Shown here piece by piece: positions 1 through 5,198 of a DNA stretch of 5,198 nt (positions are counted from its first letter, which is position 1; every line of letters starts with the position of its first letter). Source of the stretch: Eubacterium sp. (GTDB taxonomy: Bacteria; Bacillota; Clostridia; Peptostreptococcales; Anaerovoracaceae); assembly GCA_017419895.1 (NCBI GenBank), contig JAFOKI010000244.1, forward strand, positions 1 through 5,198, given 5' to 3'. Under the pieces are notes generated by a model, which did no database searches, was not told the DNA's origin, and was given only the letters and a program-made list of their open reading frames with translations. A program made the translations under genes and the position numbers.

Positions 1-835
1 GCTCAAGGAATCCCGGAATTGCGGCGGCATCCTGATACCCTCTGACGTACATGCTGAGCTGCGCTTTGCGGTCACGCTTCAGCGTGCCGCTCTCCTCGAG
101 GAATTTCGGCGCGATTATCAGGGCTTTTCCCATTCCTTCATATTTCTTCGCGAGGTCGAGCTCGTCGTTGTAGATCCAGGCGCGGTTCGCGAGTTTTCTC
201 GCGATTACCGGGTTCTCTTTTTTGAGAAGGAGCGCGAAACGCCTGTCGCTTTTTGTCTCGCGGTAATAGTCCCTCGGACGTGTCAGGATCACGATCACTT
301 TATCGCAGCCTTCTTCATATGCTTTTCTCAGCGGAATCGGGTCCGAAAGTCCGCCGTCGTAGTATTTGCCGCCGTGGAATTCATAGGCTTTGTTGACGAC
401 AGGAACACAGCACGAAGCCTTGAAAATACCGTAATCGTCCTGCGAAATATCCTTATGTCCGAAATATACCGGCTCCCCTGTCTCCGCATCAGTCGCGACG
501 ACCCTGAATTTGATCCCGGAGTTCATCATGGCATCGTAGTCCAATGGATCTTCACCATCCGAATTCGAAAGATCGCTGTAAATATAATCCAGGTTAATGA
601 AACTCCTGTCCTTGATATAATTCTTAACACCCATATACTCCGGACGGAAGGCGTATCTCATATAATATCTGTAATTACGGCCTTCCTGCCCCGACATGTA
701 CGCCGCTATATTTGCGCTGCCGGCAGAAACACCGATACAGTAATCGACCTTGATCCCGTGGCGCAGCATGTAATCCATGACACCGGCGCCGTATACGCCT
801 CTCATGCCTCCGCCCACATCTATCATTCCGAGCAT
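1..835 (-). CDS. Patatin-like phospholipase (YjjU-type), 3' end cut off by window edge
   Basis: This predicted serine acyl hydrolase of the patatin family would cleave acyl esters of phospholipids or other lipids in the cytoplasm or at the inner membrane face. I translated 278 codons. Residues 8-13 (GGGMRG) form the glycine-rich oxyanion-hole loop. GVSAG at 35-39 is the GxSxG nucleophile elbow with Ser37 as nucleophile. YYDGGLSDPIP at 158-168 carries the DGG motif with Asp160 as the second catalytic residue, so the Ser-Asp dyad is intact. The DGG context resembles E. coli YjjU (from memory). There is no signal peptide or membrane segment. The start (MLGMIDVGGG) is chosen because GGAGGT at 847-842 lies 6 nt upstream; the next in-frame ATG, three codons later, is too far from it. 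The 70-bp gap to the membrane-protein gene upstream holds no promoter or terminator, so co-transcription is likely. The family is usually about 280-300 residues, so little is missing. The natural substrate is unknown. Confidence 0.93.
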   Translation of the reverse strand, partial: MLGMIDVGGGMRGVYGAGVMDYMLRHGIKVDYCIGVSAGSANIAAYMSGQEGRNYRYYMRYAFRPEYMGVKNYIKDRSFINLDYIYSDLSNSDGEDPLDYDAMMNSGIKFRVVATDAETGEPVYFGHKDISQDDYGIFKASCCVPVVNKAYEFHGGKYYDGGLSDPIPLRKAYEEGCDKVIVILTRPRDYYRETKSDRRFALLLKKENPVIARKLANRAWIYNDELDLAKKYEGMGKALIIAPKFLEESGTLKRDRKAQLSMYVRGYQDAAAIPGFLE

Positions 836-905
836 TCAATTACCTCCTGTCGTCTATACGGCTTTCATCTCATCCTTCCGGCGCATCATGCCGGTCCCGC
901 ACAGG

Positions 906-1856
906 TCACATCCTGTTACCGTACAGTCTCTTTCTAAATTCTCTTACTGCTTCATTATACTCATATTTGTCCGTATCTGCGAGTGCTCTTACCATTCGCC
1001 CGACACCGAAAATCCTGTGTGCCCTGAAAGCGACCTCCAACGCATGCTTACGTTCTTCATAAAGAGTCTTAAGATCGTCCGTCATATCTTCTATGCCGTC
1101 CGTCAGTTCGTCTCTCAGATCCAGTGCGCCGGTCACAAAGTCTTCTTTCAGCTCGCGCGCAGTATCCTCAAGTTCCGCACGCGCAAGCTCCGCCTGAAGC
1201 TTCCTTTCTTCTATATTCTGCGCTATCTCTATCGAACCACCGCCGATAACGTCCGTGAGTCCGTTGCTGACCACGCGCATTTTCTCCCTGAGCTCGTCGA
1301 GCTCAGCCATCCGCTTGTTGAGTCCGTTCATTATCATTACAGATACAACAAAGTCAACAAAATACACCACGCACAGTATCAGAAGTACCCACTTCCCGGC
1401 TCTCCCGGGAATAATGTCTCCCGTAAAATGCTCAGTGATCGGATGGAATATCCGGATCGTCGCCATGATAGCAAGACCCCAGATCACACTGAACTCCAGA
1501 CAGATATAGCCATGGAAATTCAGCGGTTTTCTTGAATAGTCCCACCATCTTGCATGGAATATCTTATCAAGCGCAAATCCACCGATAAGCTCAAGCAATG
1601 TCGCGAATATCATCCCCGCGAAGAAAAGCACCGGAGCGCTCGCTTCCTGCGCGCCGCGCAGATCTATTGAATTTCCAAGCGCGAGTATCCCTATTATTCC
1701 AAATCCGTATATCGGACACACCGGACCATTCAGGAATCCGCGGTTTACGATAAGTCCTTTCTCGACACCTTGATACGCAACTTCCACGCACCAGCCGAGA
1801 AACGAATAAATCACGAAAAACCATATGATCTGATATATCGTCATTCCGAAAATCAT
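906..1856 (-). CDS. CmpB/DUF1113-family membrane protein (putative ABC transporter permease) with C-terminal coiled coil
   Basis: The 316-residue protein matches the family named ABC_trans_CmpB (formerly DUF1113, 'putative ABC-transporter type IV'). Its biochemical role is not established, and no ATPase gene lies beside it here, so the transporter label is only nominal. Family signatures are visible: FLGWCVEVAY at 19-28, VNRGFLNGPVCPIYGFG at 37-53, WWDYS at 104-108 and GYICLEFSVIWG at 116-127. About five hydrophobic segments lie near 6-27, 47-63, 74-98, 115-135 and 153-178. Residues about 183-275 are charged and heptad-like (many E/L/R/K), suggesting a cytoplasmic coiled coil. The tail RIFGVGRMVRALADTDKYEY is also familiar for the family. 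The start is supported by GGAGGAA at 1868-1862, about 5 nt upstream of ATG; an internal ATG at codon 5 lacks such spacing. The gene follows the tsf terminator and probably has its own promoter there. It precedes the patatin gene, so a shared envelope or lipid role is possible but is inference. Confidence 0.9.
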   Translation of the reverse strand: MIFGMTIYQIIWFFVIYSFLGWCVEVAYQGVEKGLIVNRGFLNGPVCPIYGFGIIGILALGNSIDLRGAQEASAPVLFFAGMIFATLLELIGGFALDKIFHARWWDYSRKPLNFHGYICLEFSVIWGLAIMATIRIFHPITEHFTGDIIPGRAGKWVLLILCVVYFVDFVVSVMIMNGLNKRMAELDELREKMRVVSNGLTDVIGGGSIEIAQNIEERKLQAELARAELEDTARELKEDFVTGALDLRDELTDGIEDMTDDLKTLYEERKHALEVAFRAHRIFGVGRMVRALADTDKYEYNEAVREFRKRLYGNRM

Positions 1857-1881
1857 GCCTGTTCCTCCACCGTCCGATACG

Positions 1882-1890
1882 ATTTTACCA
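1882..1890 (-). promoter_or_regulatory. Possible extended -10 promoter for the CmpB-like gene
   Basis: On the minus strand TGGTAAAAT (1890-1882) matches an extended -10 (TGnTATAAT) at all but one position. It begins just after the T-tract of the tsf terminator. A start site near 1875 would give a leader of about 19 nt containing the GGAGGAA ribosome binding site. No good -35 is present; the best candidate region overlaps the terminator stem, which is tolerable for an extended -10 promoter. A terminator directly before the gene makes an internal promoter likely, but this exact site is inferred. Confidence 0.5.
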
Positions 1891-1891
1891 C

Positions 1892-1919
1892 AAAAAAGGC
1901 GGGTACAACCGCACCCGCC
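1892..1919 (-). terminator. Intrinsic terminator of the rpsB-tsf operon
   Basis: On the minus strand GGCGGGT (1919-1913) pairs perfectly with ACCCGCC (1904-1898) around an 8-nt loop, followed by six Ts (1897-1892). It begins 22 nt after the tsf stop codon. The GC-rich 7-bp stem plus T-run is a classic Rho-independent terminator. Confidence 0.92.
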
Positions 1920-1941
1920 CCAAACATTTCGGTTTTAAGCC

Positions 1942-3045
1942 TTATTTAGCCGCAGCCGCAGCCTGCTGAGCAGCTACTTCAGCAGCGAAGTCTTCCTTCT
2001 TCTTCTCGATGCCTTCGCCGACTTCGAATCTGATGACCTTTGTAATCTTCAGACCTTTGTCAACAGTTCCAATATACTGGGCGACAGTCTGCTTGCCGTC
2101 TTCAGCTCTGACATATGTCTGATCGAGGAGGCAGATCTCCTTCAGCTGCTTGGAAACACGTCCTTCTACCAGACCCTTGAAGATCTTGTTTTCGGCGATC
2201 TCCATCTTAGCGGCGATAGCAAGGCCTGCGAGCTTAGATTTAGCTTCGTCTGACAGGAAGTTCGGCAGATAGTTGAAGTTGAATCCCTTGTCCGCTCTCT
2301 TCTCAGCCAGGATGGAAGTATCTTCTGCTCCCCATACGCCGGCAACAGCCTTGTCAAGAAGTCCGTTCAGGATCGGTTTCGGAAGTGTGAACGGATCGTT
2401 CAGCGCGCTTTCCAGTGTGATCTTCTTGATGTTGGCGAGTTCCTCTTCGGAGATCTCGTCTCTGCTCACATACTGCGGATTCATAGCGGCGACCTGCATC
2501 GCAATGTTCCTGAGAGCAGCTTTGTTCTCGTCAGTGTCAGCGCCGTCGGCAGCGATGATAACACCGATGTTTCCGCCGCCGTGGATGTATGTTGCCAGAA
2601 CTTCTCCTGTAGCCTTATCGATTCTTCTTACTGACATGTTTTCACCGATTTTGGCGATGAGCGCTGTAAGAACGTCTCCGACTGTCGAATCTTCAAAAGG
2701 CATCGCCTTGAACGCGTCGATATCAGTGCTTTCCGCTTCCAGCGCCAGTTTAGCAAGACCGTCAACGAATCCGATGAACATATCGTTCTTGGCAACAAAG
2801 TCTGTTTCCGAGTTTACTTCAACGACTGCAGCGGTTTTTCCGTCTTCCGAAACAGCGATCTTGACAAGACCCATAGCCGCGATCCTTCCGGCCTTCTTAG
2901 CGGCTTTGGAGAGACCTTTTTCCTGCAGGATCACTACTGCCTTTTCCATGTCTCCGTCAGCCTCGACAAGAGCCTTCTTGCAGTCCATCATACCTGCGCT
3001 CGTCATATCACGCAGTTCTTTTACCATTTTTGCTGTAACAGCCAT
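1942..3045 (-). CDS. tsf: Translation elongation factor Ts, with a ~67-residue insertion
   Basis: EF-Ts is the cytoplasmic nucleotide exchange factor that releases GDP from EF-Tu. Residues 1-55 form the N-terminal UBA-like domain with TSAGMMDCKKAL at 15-26. NSETDFVAKN at 78-87 includes the TDFV segment that in E. coli inserts near the EF-Tu magnesium site. IHGGGNIGVI (154-163) and IAMQVAAMNPQYVSRDEI (181-198) belong to the dimer-like core. LLDQTYVRAEDGKQTV (306-321) and IRFEVGEGIEKKKEDFAAEV (338-357) are the conserved C-terminal part. At 367 residues it is about 70-80 longer than usual (283 in E. coli). The excess sits at about 217-283, between ALN (214-216) and ENKIFKGLVEGR (285-296), where related proteins have a short GKP-type turn. 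The frame stays open and motifs flank both sides, so it is not a frameshift. The start is supported by AGGAGA at 3058-3053, 7 nt upstream. The gene is 33 bp behind rpsB with no terminator between, so the two are co-transcribed. Confidence 0.98.
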   Translation of the reverse strand: MAVTAKMVKELRDMTSAGMMDCKKALVEADGDMEKAVVILQEKGLSKAAKKAGRIAAMGLVKIAVSEDGKTAAVVEVNSETDFVAKNDMFIGFVDGLAKLALEAESTDIDAFKAMPFEDSTVGDVLTALIAKIGENMSVRRIDKATGEVLATYIHGGGNIGVIIAADGADTDENKAALRNIAMQVAAMNPQYVSRDEISEEELANIKKITLESALNDPFTLPKPILNGLLDKAVAGVWGAEDTSILAEKRADKGFNFNYLPNFLSDEAKSKLAGLAIAAKMEIAENKIFKGLVEGRVSKQLKEICLLDQTYVRAEDGKQTVAQYIGTVDKGLKITKVIRFEVGEGIEKKKEDFAAEVAAQQAAAAAK

Positions 3046-3078
3046 TATTCATTCTCCTATCTATATCAATCTTTTCTA

Positions 3079-3858
3079 TTATTCAGCCGCTTCTTCAGCG
3101 ATCTCTTCGATGCTCTTTTCTTCAGCTTCTTCAACTGCTGCTTCTGCCGGAGCATCCTCTCCCTCGTCAAAGCTTTCGCCCTGTTTTCCTTCGATAACGG
3201 CATCAGCCATTTTGCCTGCGATGAGTTTGACCGCTCTGATGGCGTCATCGTTTGCCGGGATAACGTAATCTACGTCATCCGGATCGCAGTTCGTGTCTAC
3301 CATGCCTACGACAGGGATACCGAGAATGCGTGCTTCGTGGATCGCGATCTTTTCTTTCTTCGGGTCAACTACGAACATAGCTGCCGGCATGCCTCTCATC
3401 TCGCGGATTCCGCCGAGGTTCTTCTGAAGCTTGTCATGCTCAGCTCTGAGCTTGATGACTTCCTTCTTGGAGAGCTTGTCGAATGTTCCGTCTTCTTCCA
3501 TCGTTTCGATGTCCTTGAGGCGTTTGATCCTGCTTGCGATCGTGTTGTGGTTGGTGAGCATTCCGCCGAGCCATCTCTCGCTTACGAAATACTGTCCGCA
3601 GCGCTTAGCTTCGTCTTCAACAGCGTGCTGAGCCTGTTTTTTTGTTCCTACGAACAGGATCGGTCTTCCGGACATGGAGACTTCTCTCATGAAGTCATAT
3701 GCCTCGTCGATCTTCTTTACTGTCTTCTGGAGGTCGATGATATAGATCCCGTTTCTCTCCGTGAAGATGTACGGAGCCATCTTGGGGTTCCATCTTCTTG
3801 TCTGGTGTCCGAAATGAACTCCGGCTTCCAGAAGCTGTTTCATTGATACTACTGCCAT
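3079..3858 (-). CDS. rpsB: 30S ribosomal protein S2 (uS2)
   Basis: S2 is a late-assembling protein of the small ribosomal subunit that binds 16S rRNA between head and body and helps recruit S1 where S1 is present. The full family pattern is visible: [15 protein letters not shown] at 13-27, IYIIDLQKT at 38-46, VGTKKQA at 70-76, RWLGGMLTN at 95-103 and [20 protein letters not shown] at 186-205. The coiled-coil hairpin occupies about 105-150. Residues about 228-259 form an acidic Ala/Glu tail, common in clostridial S2. The 259-residue length is normal. The start is fixed by AGGAGG at 3872-3867, 8 nt before ATG, and by the conserved [13 protein letters not shown] opening. It is the first gene of the rpsB-tsf operon, driven by the promoter at 4072-4044 through a long structured leader. 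rpsB is autoregulated by S2 in gamma-proteobacteria; whether that applies here is unknown. Confidence 0.99.
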   Translation of the reverse strand: MAVVSMKQLLEAGVHFGHQTRRWNPKMAPYIFTERNGIYIIDLQKTVKKIDEAYDFMREVSMSGRPILFVGTKKQAQHAVEDEAKRCGQYFVSERWLGGMLTNHNTIASRIKRLKDIETMEEDGTFDKLSKKEVIKLRAEHDKLQKNLGGIREMRGMPAAMFVVDPKKEKIAIHEARILGIPVVGMVDTNCDPDDVDYVIPANDDAIRAVKLIAGKMADAVIEGKQGESFDEGEDAPAEAAVEEAEEKSIEEIAEEAAE

Positions 3859-4037
3859 TTGTTTTTCCTCCTGGTTTTACCCTCCACCCTGCCTTGCCGC
3901 ATGAAAACCGTTATTGGCACCATCTGCGGATAGCCCGGGTGTGTGATTTTCCATGCCCGCATTTTGAGACCCGGGCCCGGTCTTTACAAAGCTTATTACC
4001 GTCCGTTACACGACAAAATACGCCGTTACAGACGAAC
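3859..4037 (-). promoter_or_regulatory. Structured 5' leader of rpsB (candidate cis-regulatory RNA)
   Basis: About 180 nt separate the predicted start site (near 4037) from the rpsB ATG. Several pairings can be read on the minus strand. GCCCGGGT (3976-3969) pairs perfectly with ACCCGGGC (3940-3933). TGCGG (3961-3957), inside that loop, can pair with CCGCA (3929-3925) downstream, giving an H-type pseudoknot order. AGACC (3983-3979) with GGTCT (3971-3967) would compete with the first stem. A second TGCGG (3901-3897) competes for CCGCA. GGTTTT (3909-3904) pairs with AAAACC (3878-3873), directly abutting the AGGAGG ribosome binding site. There is no T-tract, so control would be on translation or RNA stability rather than termination. 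The pairings are seen in the sequence; the regulatory role is inferred. Confidence 0.6.
4003..4030. repeat. Direct CCGTTACA repeats between the rpsB promoter and gene (possible operator)
   Basis: On the plus strand CCGTTACA occurs at 4003-4010 and 4023-4030, exactly 20 bp apart, about +8 to +35 from the predicted rpsB start site. A third copy lies on the minus strand at 4792-4785, upstream of the LytTR gene. LytTR proteins usually bind two direct repeats about 21-22 bp apart with a GTT core ([TA][AC][CA]GTTN[AG][TG]). These repeats share the CCGTT part but not the last two positions. The repeat is visible; binding by the neighbouring regulator is inference. Confidence 0.4.
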
Positions 4038-4043
4038 ATTAGA

Positions 4044-4072
4044 ATTATATATTAATCTTTTAACCTTTGCAA
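4044..4072 (-). promoter_or_regulatory. Sigma-A type promoter of rpsB-tsf
   Basis: On the minus strand TTGCAA (4072-4067), a 17-nt AT-rich spacer and a perfect TATAAT (4049-4044) form a near-consensus housekeeping promoter. The start site is expected near 4037. It begins only 32 bp after the LytTR stop codon, with A-rich sequence just upstream that could act as an UP-like element. Confidence 0.9.
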
Positions 4073-4104
4073 GCATTTTTCATTACTATTTCAACGTTTT
4101 TTTG

Positions 4105-4506
4105 TCAGCCGCGCGGTATGGCGTGAAGATCTGTCCCCGGCACAGACAGAAGCCCGTTCAGGTATGCGTTGTATCTTTGTTTCAGTTTGATAAAGTTGTC
4201 TCTCCCAAGGTAAAGCTTTCGTCCTCCGAAGAATTCTACACAGTTGTCTTTCATCGATTTTATGCGGCTCAGATTCACCATACAGCATCTTACGCTCCGG
4301 CAAAACCGCTCGTCCAGGTAAGCTGCCAGTTCATCGATATTTCCGGTAAAAACATACTCATTTTCGTCATTGCCTACGATTATGACGATCTGCCTCCCCT
4401 TCTGAATAATCTGCTCGATGCTTCCTATCTCTATCATCCCGCTCATCCGTTTCGATACGAACGGCAGATATTCCGGCCTCATATTCCCCAAGCTTGTGTT
4501 TTCCAT
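4105..4506 (-). CDS. Stand-alone LytTR-domain DNA-binding protein
   Basis: The 133-residue protein consists almost entirely of a LytTR DNA-binding domain, found in regulators such as AgrA, LytR and AlgR, here without a receiver domain or membrane segment. Residues about 23-62 give the first beta strands (MIEIGSIEQIIQKGRQIVII, then YVFTGNIDELAAYL). The signature RFCRSVRCCMVNLSRIKSM at 67-85 corresponds to the usual F-R-hydrophobic-H-K-S-Y-hydrophobic-VNL-x-x-I block. GGRKLYLGRDNFIKLKQRY at 94-112 matches the ng-x-x-hydrophobic-x-hydrophobic-SR-x-hydrophobic-x-x-L ending. The canonical HKS is replaced by VRC, and the Ser-Arg of the last strand by Gly-Arg. The start is set by AAGGAG at 4520-4515, 8 nt upstream. 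Small LytTR proteins in Clostridia are often followed by a DUF3021 membrane partner; none is present. Instead rpsB follows, and no terminator lies between them, so some read-through into rpsB-tsf is likely. It presumably regulates transcription; its targets are unknown. Confidence 0.88.
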   Translation of the reverse strand: MENTSLGNMRPEYLPFVSKRMSGMIEIGSIEQIIQKGRQIVIIVGNDENEYVFTGNIDELAAYLDERFCRSVRCCMVNLSRIKSMKDNCVEFFGGRKLYLGRDNFIKLKQRYNAYLNGLLSVPGTDLHAIPRG

Positions 4507-5010
4507 ACTATCAACTCCTTTGTTACTTCAAATCGATCATCACAGACGGAGATCCGCTGCAAAGCATTGTCTCCGCAACCGGCCTTCTAAAATGCCCTGT
4601 GCCTTGATTTTATCGCTGTCAGGAGCTATTTACAGCACCTTGTATCCGACAGATTACGACAAATATAGAAATATCTGTATTTCCCCATTCGGAATTAGGT
4701 TTTTCTGCTTGTTAAAAGCCGCCGGAGAACCGTTGCAAAGCCGTTCTGACACCGTCTCACCGATTCGGATTATCCCATTTGCTCTGTAACGGTTGAAAGG
4801 GATAATGTTTTCAACATTCCAAAGGCGTCCCAACCGGCATTCGAACAGCCTGAACCAAGCCGCATCCTGAAACAATTGAAATCATTATCCCTCTTGTTCA
4901 TATATCGTAGAAAGGGATAAACACCACAGCCAGACGCGTCATCCATTGCGGGTCGTGCCACTTGAAAACCAGACCGATTAGCCCAAATGTCCATTTTTTA
5001 AACAATCCCC
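4507..5010. other. 500-bp intergenic region without a convincing gene
   Basis: No open frame here has a ribosome binding site or recognisable protein pattern; the two longest minus-strand frames (4994-4770 and 4875-4654) look random. The region holds the inverted-repeat cluster at 4769-4920. It also has an RCCGTT direct repeat 11 bp apart (plus strand, near 4729 and 4740). A possible hairpin near the LytTR start pairs CGGAGA with TCTCCG (4547-4552 with 4570-4575). Three ACGCGT hexamers cluster at its upstream end and in the adjoining terminator. The LytTR promoter should lie here, but only a weak -10 (TAAAAT, 4612-4607, minus) with a poor -35 was found. A small RNA or a decayed mobile element remains possible. 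Confidence 0.6.
4769..4920. repeat. Nested inverted-repeat cluster (ATTATCCC-N22-GGGATAA, two copies)
   Basis: On the plus strand ATTATCCC (4769-4776) and GGGATAAT (4799-4806) are separated by 22 bp. The same arrangement recurs exactly 115 bp further on: ATTATCCC (4884-4891), 22 bp, GGGATAA (4914-4920). The inner arms form a longer inverted repeat. AGGGATAATGTTTTCAA (4798-4814) matches the reverse complement of 4876-4892 at 16 of 17 positions and bounds a 95-bp unit. GAAAGGGATAA is an 11-base direct repeat at 4795-4805 and 4910-4920. It could be a small non-autonomous palindromic element or a set of regulator half-sites. No flanking target duplication was recognised. Confidence 0.75.
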
Positions 5011-5038
5011 AAAAAACAGCCACGCGTCAAACGCGTGG
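5011..5038 (-). terminator. Second tandem terminator, possibly bidirectional
   Basis: On the minus strand CCACGCGT (5038-5031) pairs perfectly with ACGCGTGG (5027-5020) around a 3-nt loop. After CTG comes a run of six Ts (5016-5011). The stem is 8 bp and GC-rich. On the plus strand the same hairpin is followed by TTTTC, so weak activity in the other direction is possible. It lies behind the stronger terminator at 5084-5051 and backs it up. Confidence 0.75.
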
Positions 5039-5050
5039 TTTTCATTTAAC

Positions 5051-5084
5051 AAAAAAGTGCTGCGAATTGCTTATTCACAGCACT
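5051..5084 (-). terminator. Intrinsic terminator of the upstream gene
   Basis: On the minus strand AGTGCTGTGAAT (5084-5073) pairs with ATTCGCAGCACT (5067-5056) through 12 bp including one U-G pair, around a 5-nt loop. A run of Ts follows (5055-5051). It begins 50 nt after the stop codon of the partial gene at the window edge, whose transcript it should end. Confidence 0.92.
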
Positions 5085-5134
5085 GATCATTTTCTTTAAT
5101 GAAATACCGCAGCTTACGCCGTTTAGTACGATGT

Positions 5135-5198
5135 TTACGCTTCTTCCGCCGGAGCCTCAGCTTCCGGAGCAGCCTCTGCCTCAGGCTCTTCAGAAACC
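5135..5198 (-). CDS. C-terminal end of an unidentified gene with an acidic Ala/Glu/Pro tail
   Basis: Only the last 20 codons are inside the window, reading VSEEPEAEAAPEAEAPAEEA and then TAA. This frame is preferred because such Ala/Glu/Pro tails are common at bacterial protein C-termini (S2 in this window has a similar one) and because the stop lies 50 nt before a strong terminator. Another minus-strand frame stays open and would give a strongly basic, Arg/Lys-rich tail running to the terminator stem; it looks less natural. The tail is too generic to name the protein. Confidence 0.6.
   Translation of the reverse strand, partial: VSEEPEAEAAPEAEAPAEEA

Noticed and set aside
878..894. CCGGC/GCCGG hairpin between the CmpB-like and patatin genes
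   Set aside because: The stem is only 5 bp and no T-run follows in the direction of transcription, so it is not a terminator.
777..1535. 252-codon open frame on the plus strand, opposite the CmpB-like gene
   Set aside because: It is a shadow of the minus-strand gene, which carries clear family motifs and a good ribosome binding site; the plus-strand product resembles nothing recognisable.
2273..3268. 331-codon open frame on the plus strand, opposite tsf and the end of rpsB
   Set aside because: It is the antisense shadow of a clearly conserved gene; its Ser/Ala/Ile-rich composition is what the complement of EF-Ts codons gives, and no ribosome binding site or family motif was seen.
3877..3954. 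25-codon open frame in the rpsB leader, starting ATG at 3954-3952 and ending just before the rpsB ribosome binding site
   Set aside because: A leader peptide would be attractive, but there is no ribosome binding site before its ATG and no run of regulatory codons.
3911..4039. 42-codon open frame starting at the predicted rpsB transcription start
   Set aside because: It would have to be leaderless, its Cys/Arg-rich product looks random, and it overlaps the structured leader.
4607..4635. Possible LytTR promoter with TAAAAT (4612-4607, minus strand)
   Set aside because: The -35 at 17-bp spacing (CTGTAA) matches consensus at only three of six positions, so it is not firm enough to list.
4654..4994. 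Two overlapping minus-strand open frames of 73 and 74 codons (4875-4654 and 4994-4770)
   Set aside because: Neither has a ribosome binding site, both have odd compositions, and the inverted repeats run through them.
1..5198. tRNA, rRNA, CRISPR arrays and transposase genes
   Set aside because: No cloverleaf, rRNA stretch, regularly spaced repeat array or transposase-like frame was seen on either strand.

Overview
All supported genes in this window lie on the minus strand, so transcription runs from high to low coordinates. The organism looks like a low-to-mid GC Gram-positive anaerobe of the Clostridia. Strong AGGAGG-type ribosome binding sites precede every complete gene, and a consensus sigma-A promoter precedes rpsB. 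The CmpB-like membrane protein and the stand-alone LytTR regulator are typical of Firmicutes. The C-terminal wording of EF-Ts resembles, from memory, Lachnospiraceae-type proteins. The genus cannot be fixed from this sequence.

Layout in the order of transcription. (1) 5198-5135: the last 20 codons of an unidentified gene with an Ala/Glu/Pro-rich acidic tail. (2) 5084-5011: two tandem intrinsic terminators. (3) About 5010-4507: 500 bases with no convincing gene, holding a nested set of inverted GGGATAA/TTATCCC repeats. (4) 4506-4105: a small LytTR-domain DNA-binding protein. (5) 4072-4044: a TTGCAA-N17-TATAAT promoter, followed by a leader of about 180 nt that can fold in mutually exclusive ways, including a possible pseudoknot. 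(6) 3858-3079 rpsB (ribosomal protein S2) and 3045-1942 tsf (EF-Ts), an operon with a 33-bp gap that ends at a clear terminator (1919-1892). (7) 1856-906: a CmpB/DUF1113-type membrane protein with a cytoplasmic coiled coil, probably started from an extended -10 just after the tsf terminator. (8) 835-1: a patatin-like phospholipase that runs off the window and is probably co-transcribed with the membrane protein.

The core is an ordinary translation operon, and no clear new system is visible. The points most worth a second look are: the rpsB leader structure; paired CCGTTACA repeats between the rpsB promoter and gene, next to a LytTR regulator; a roughly 67-residue insertion in EF-Ts at the expected tip of its coiled-coil hairpin; the helically spaced inverted-repeat cluster upstream of the LytTR gene; and the absence of pyrH and frr after tsf.
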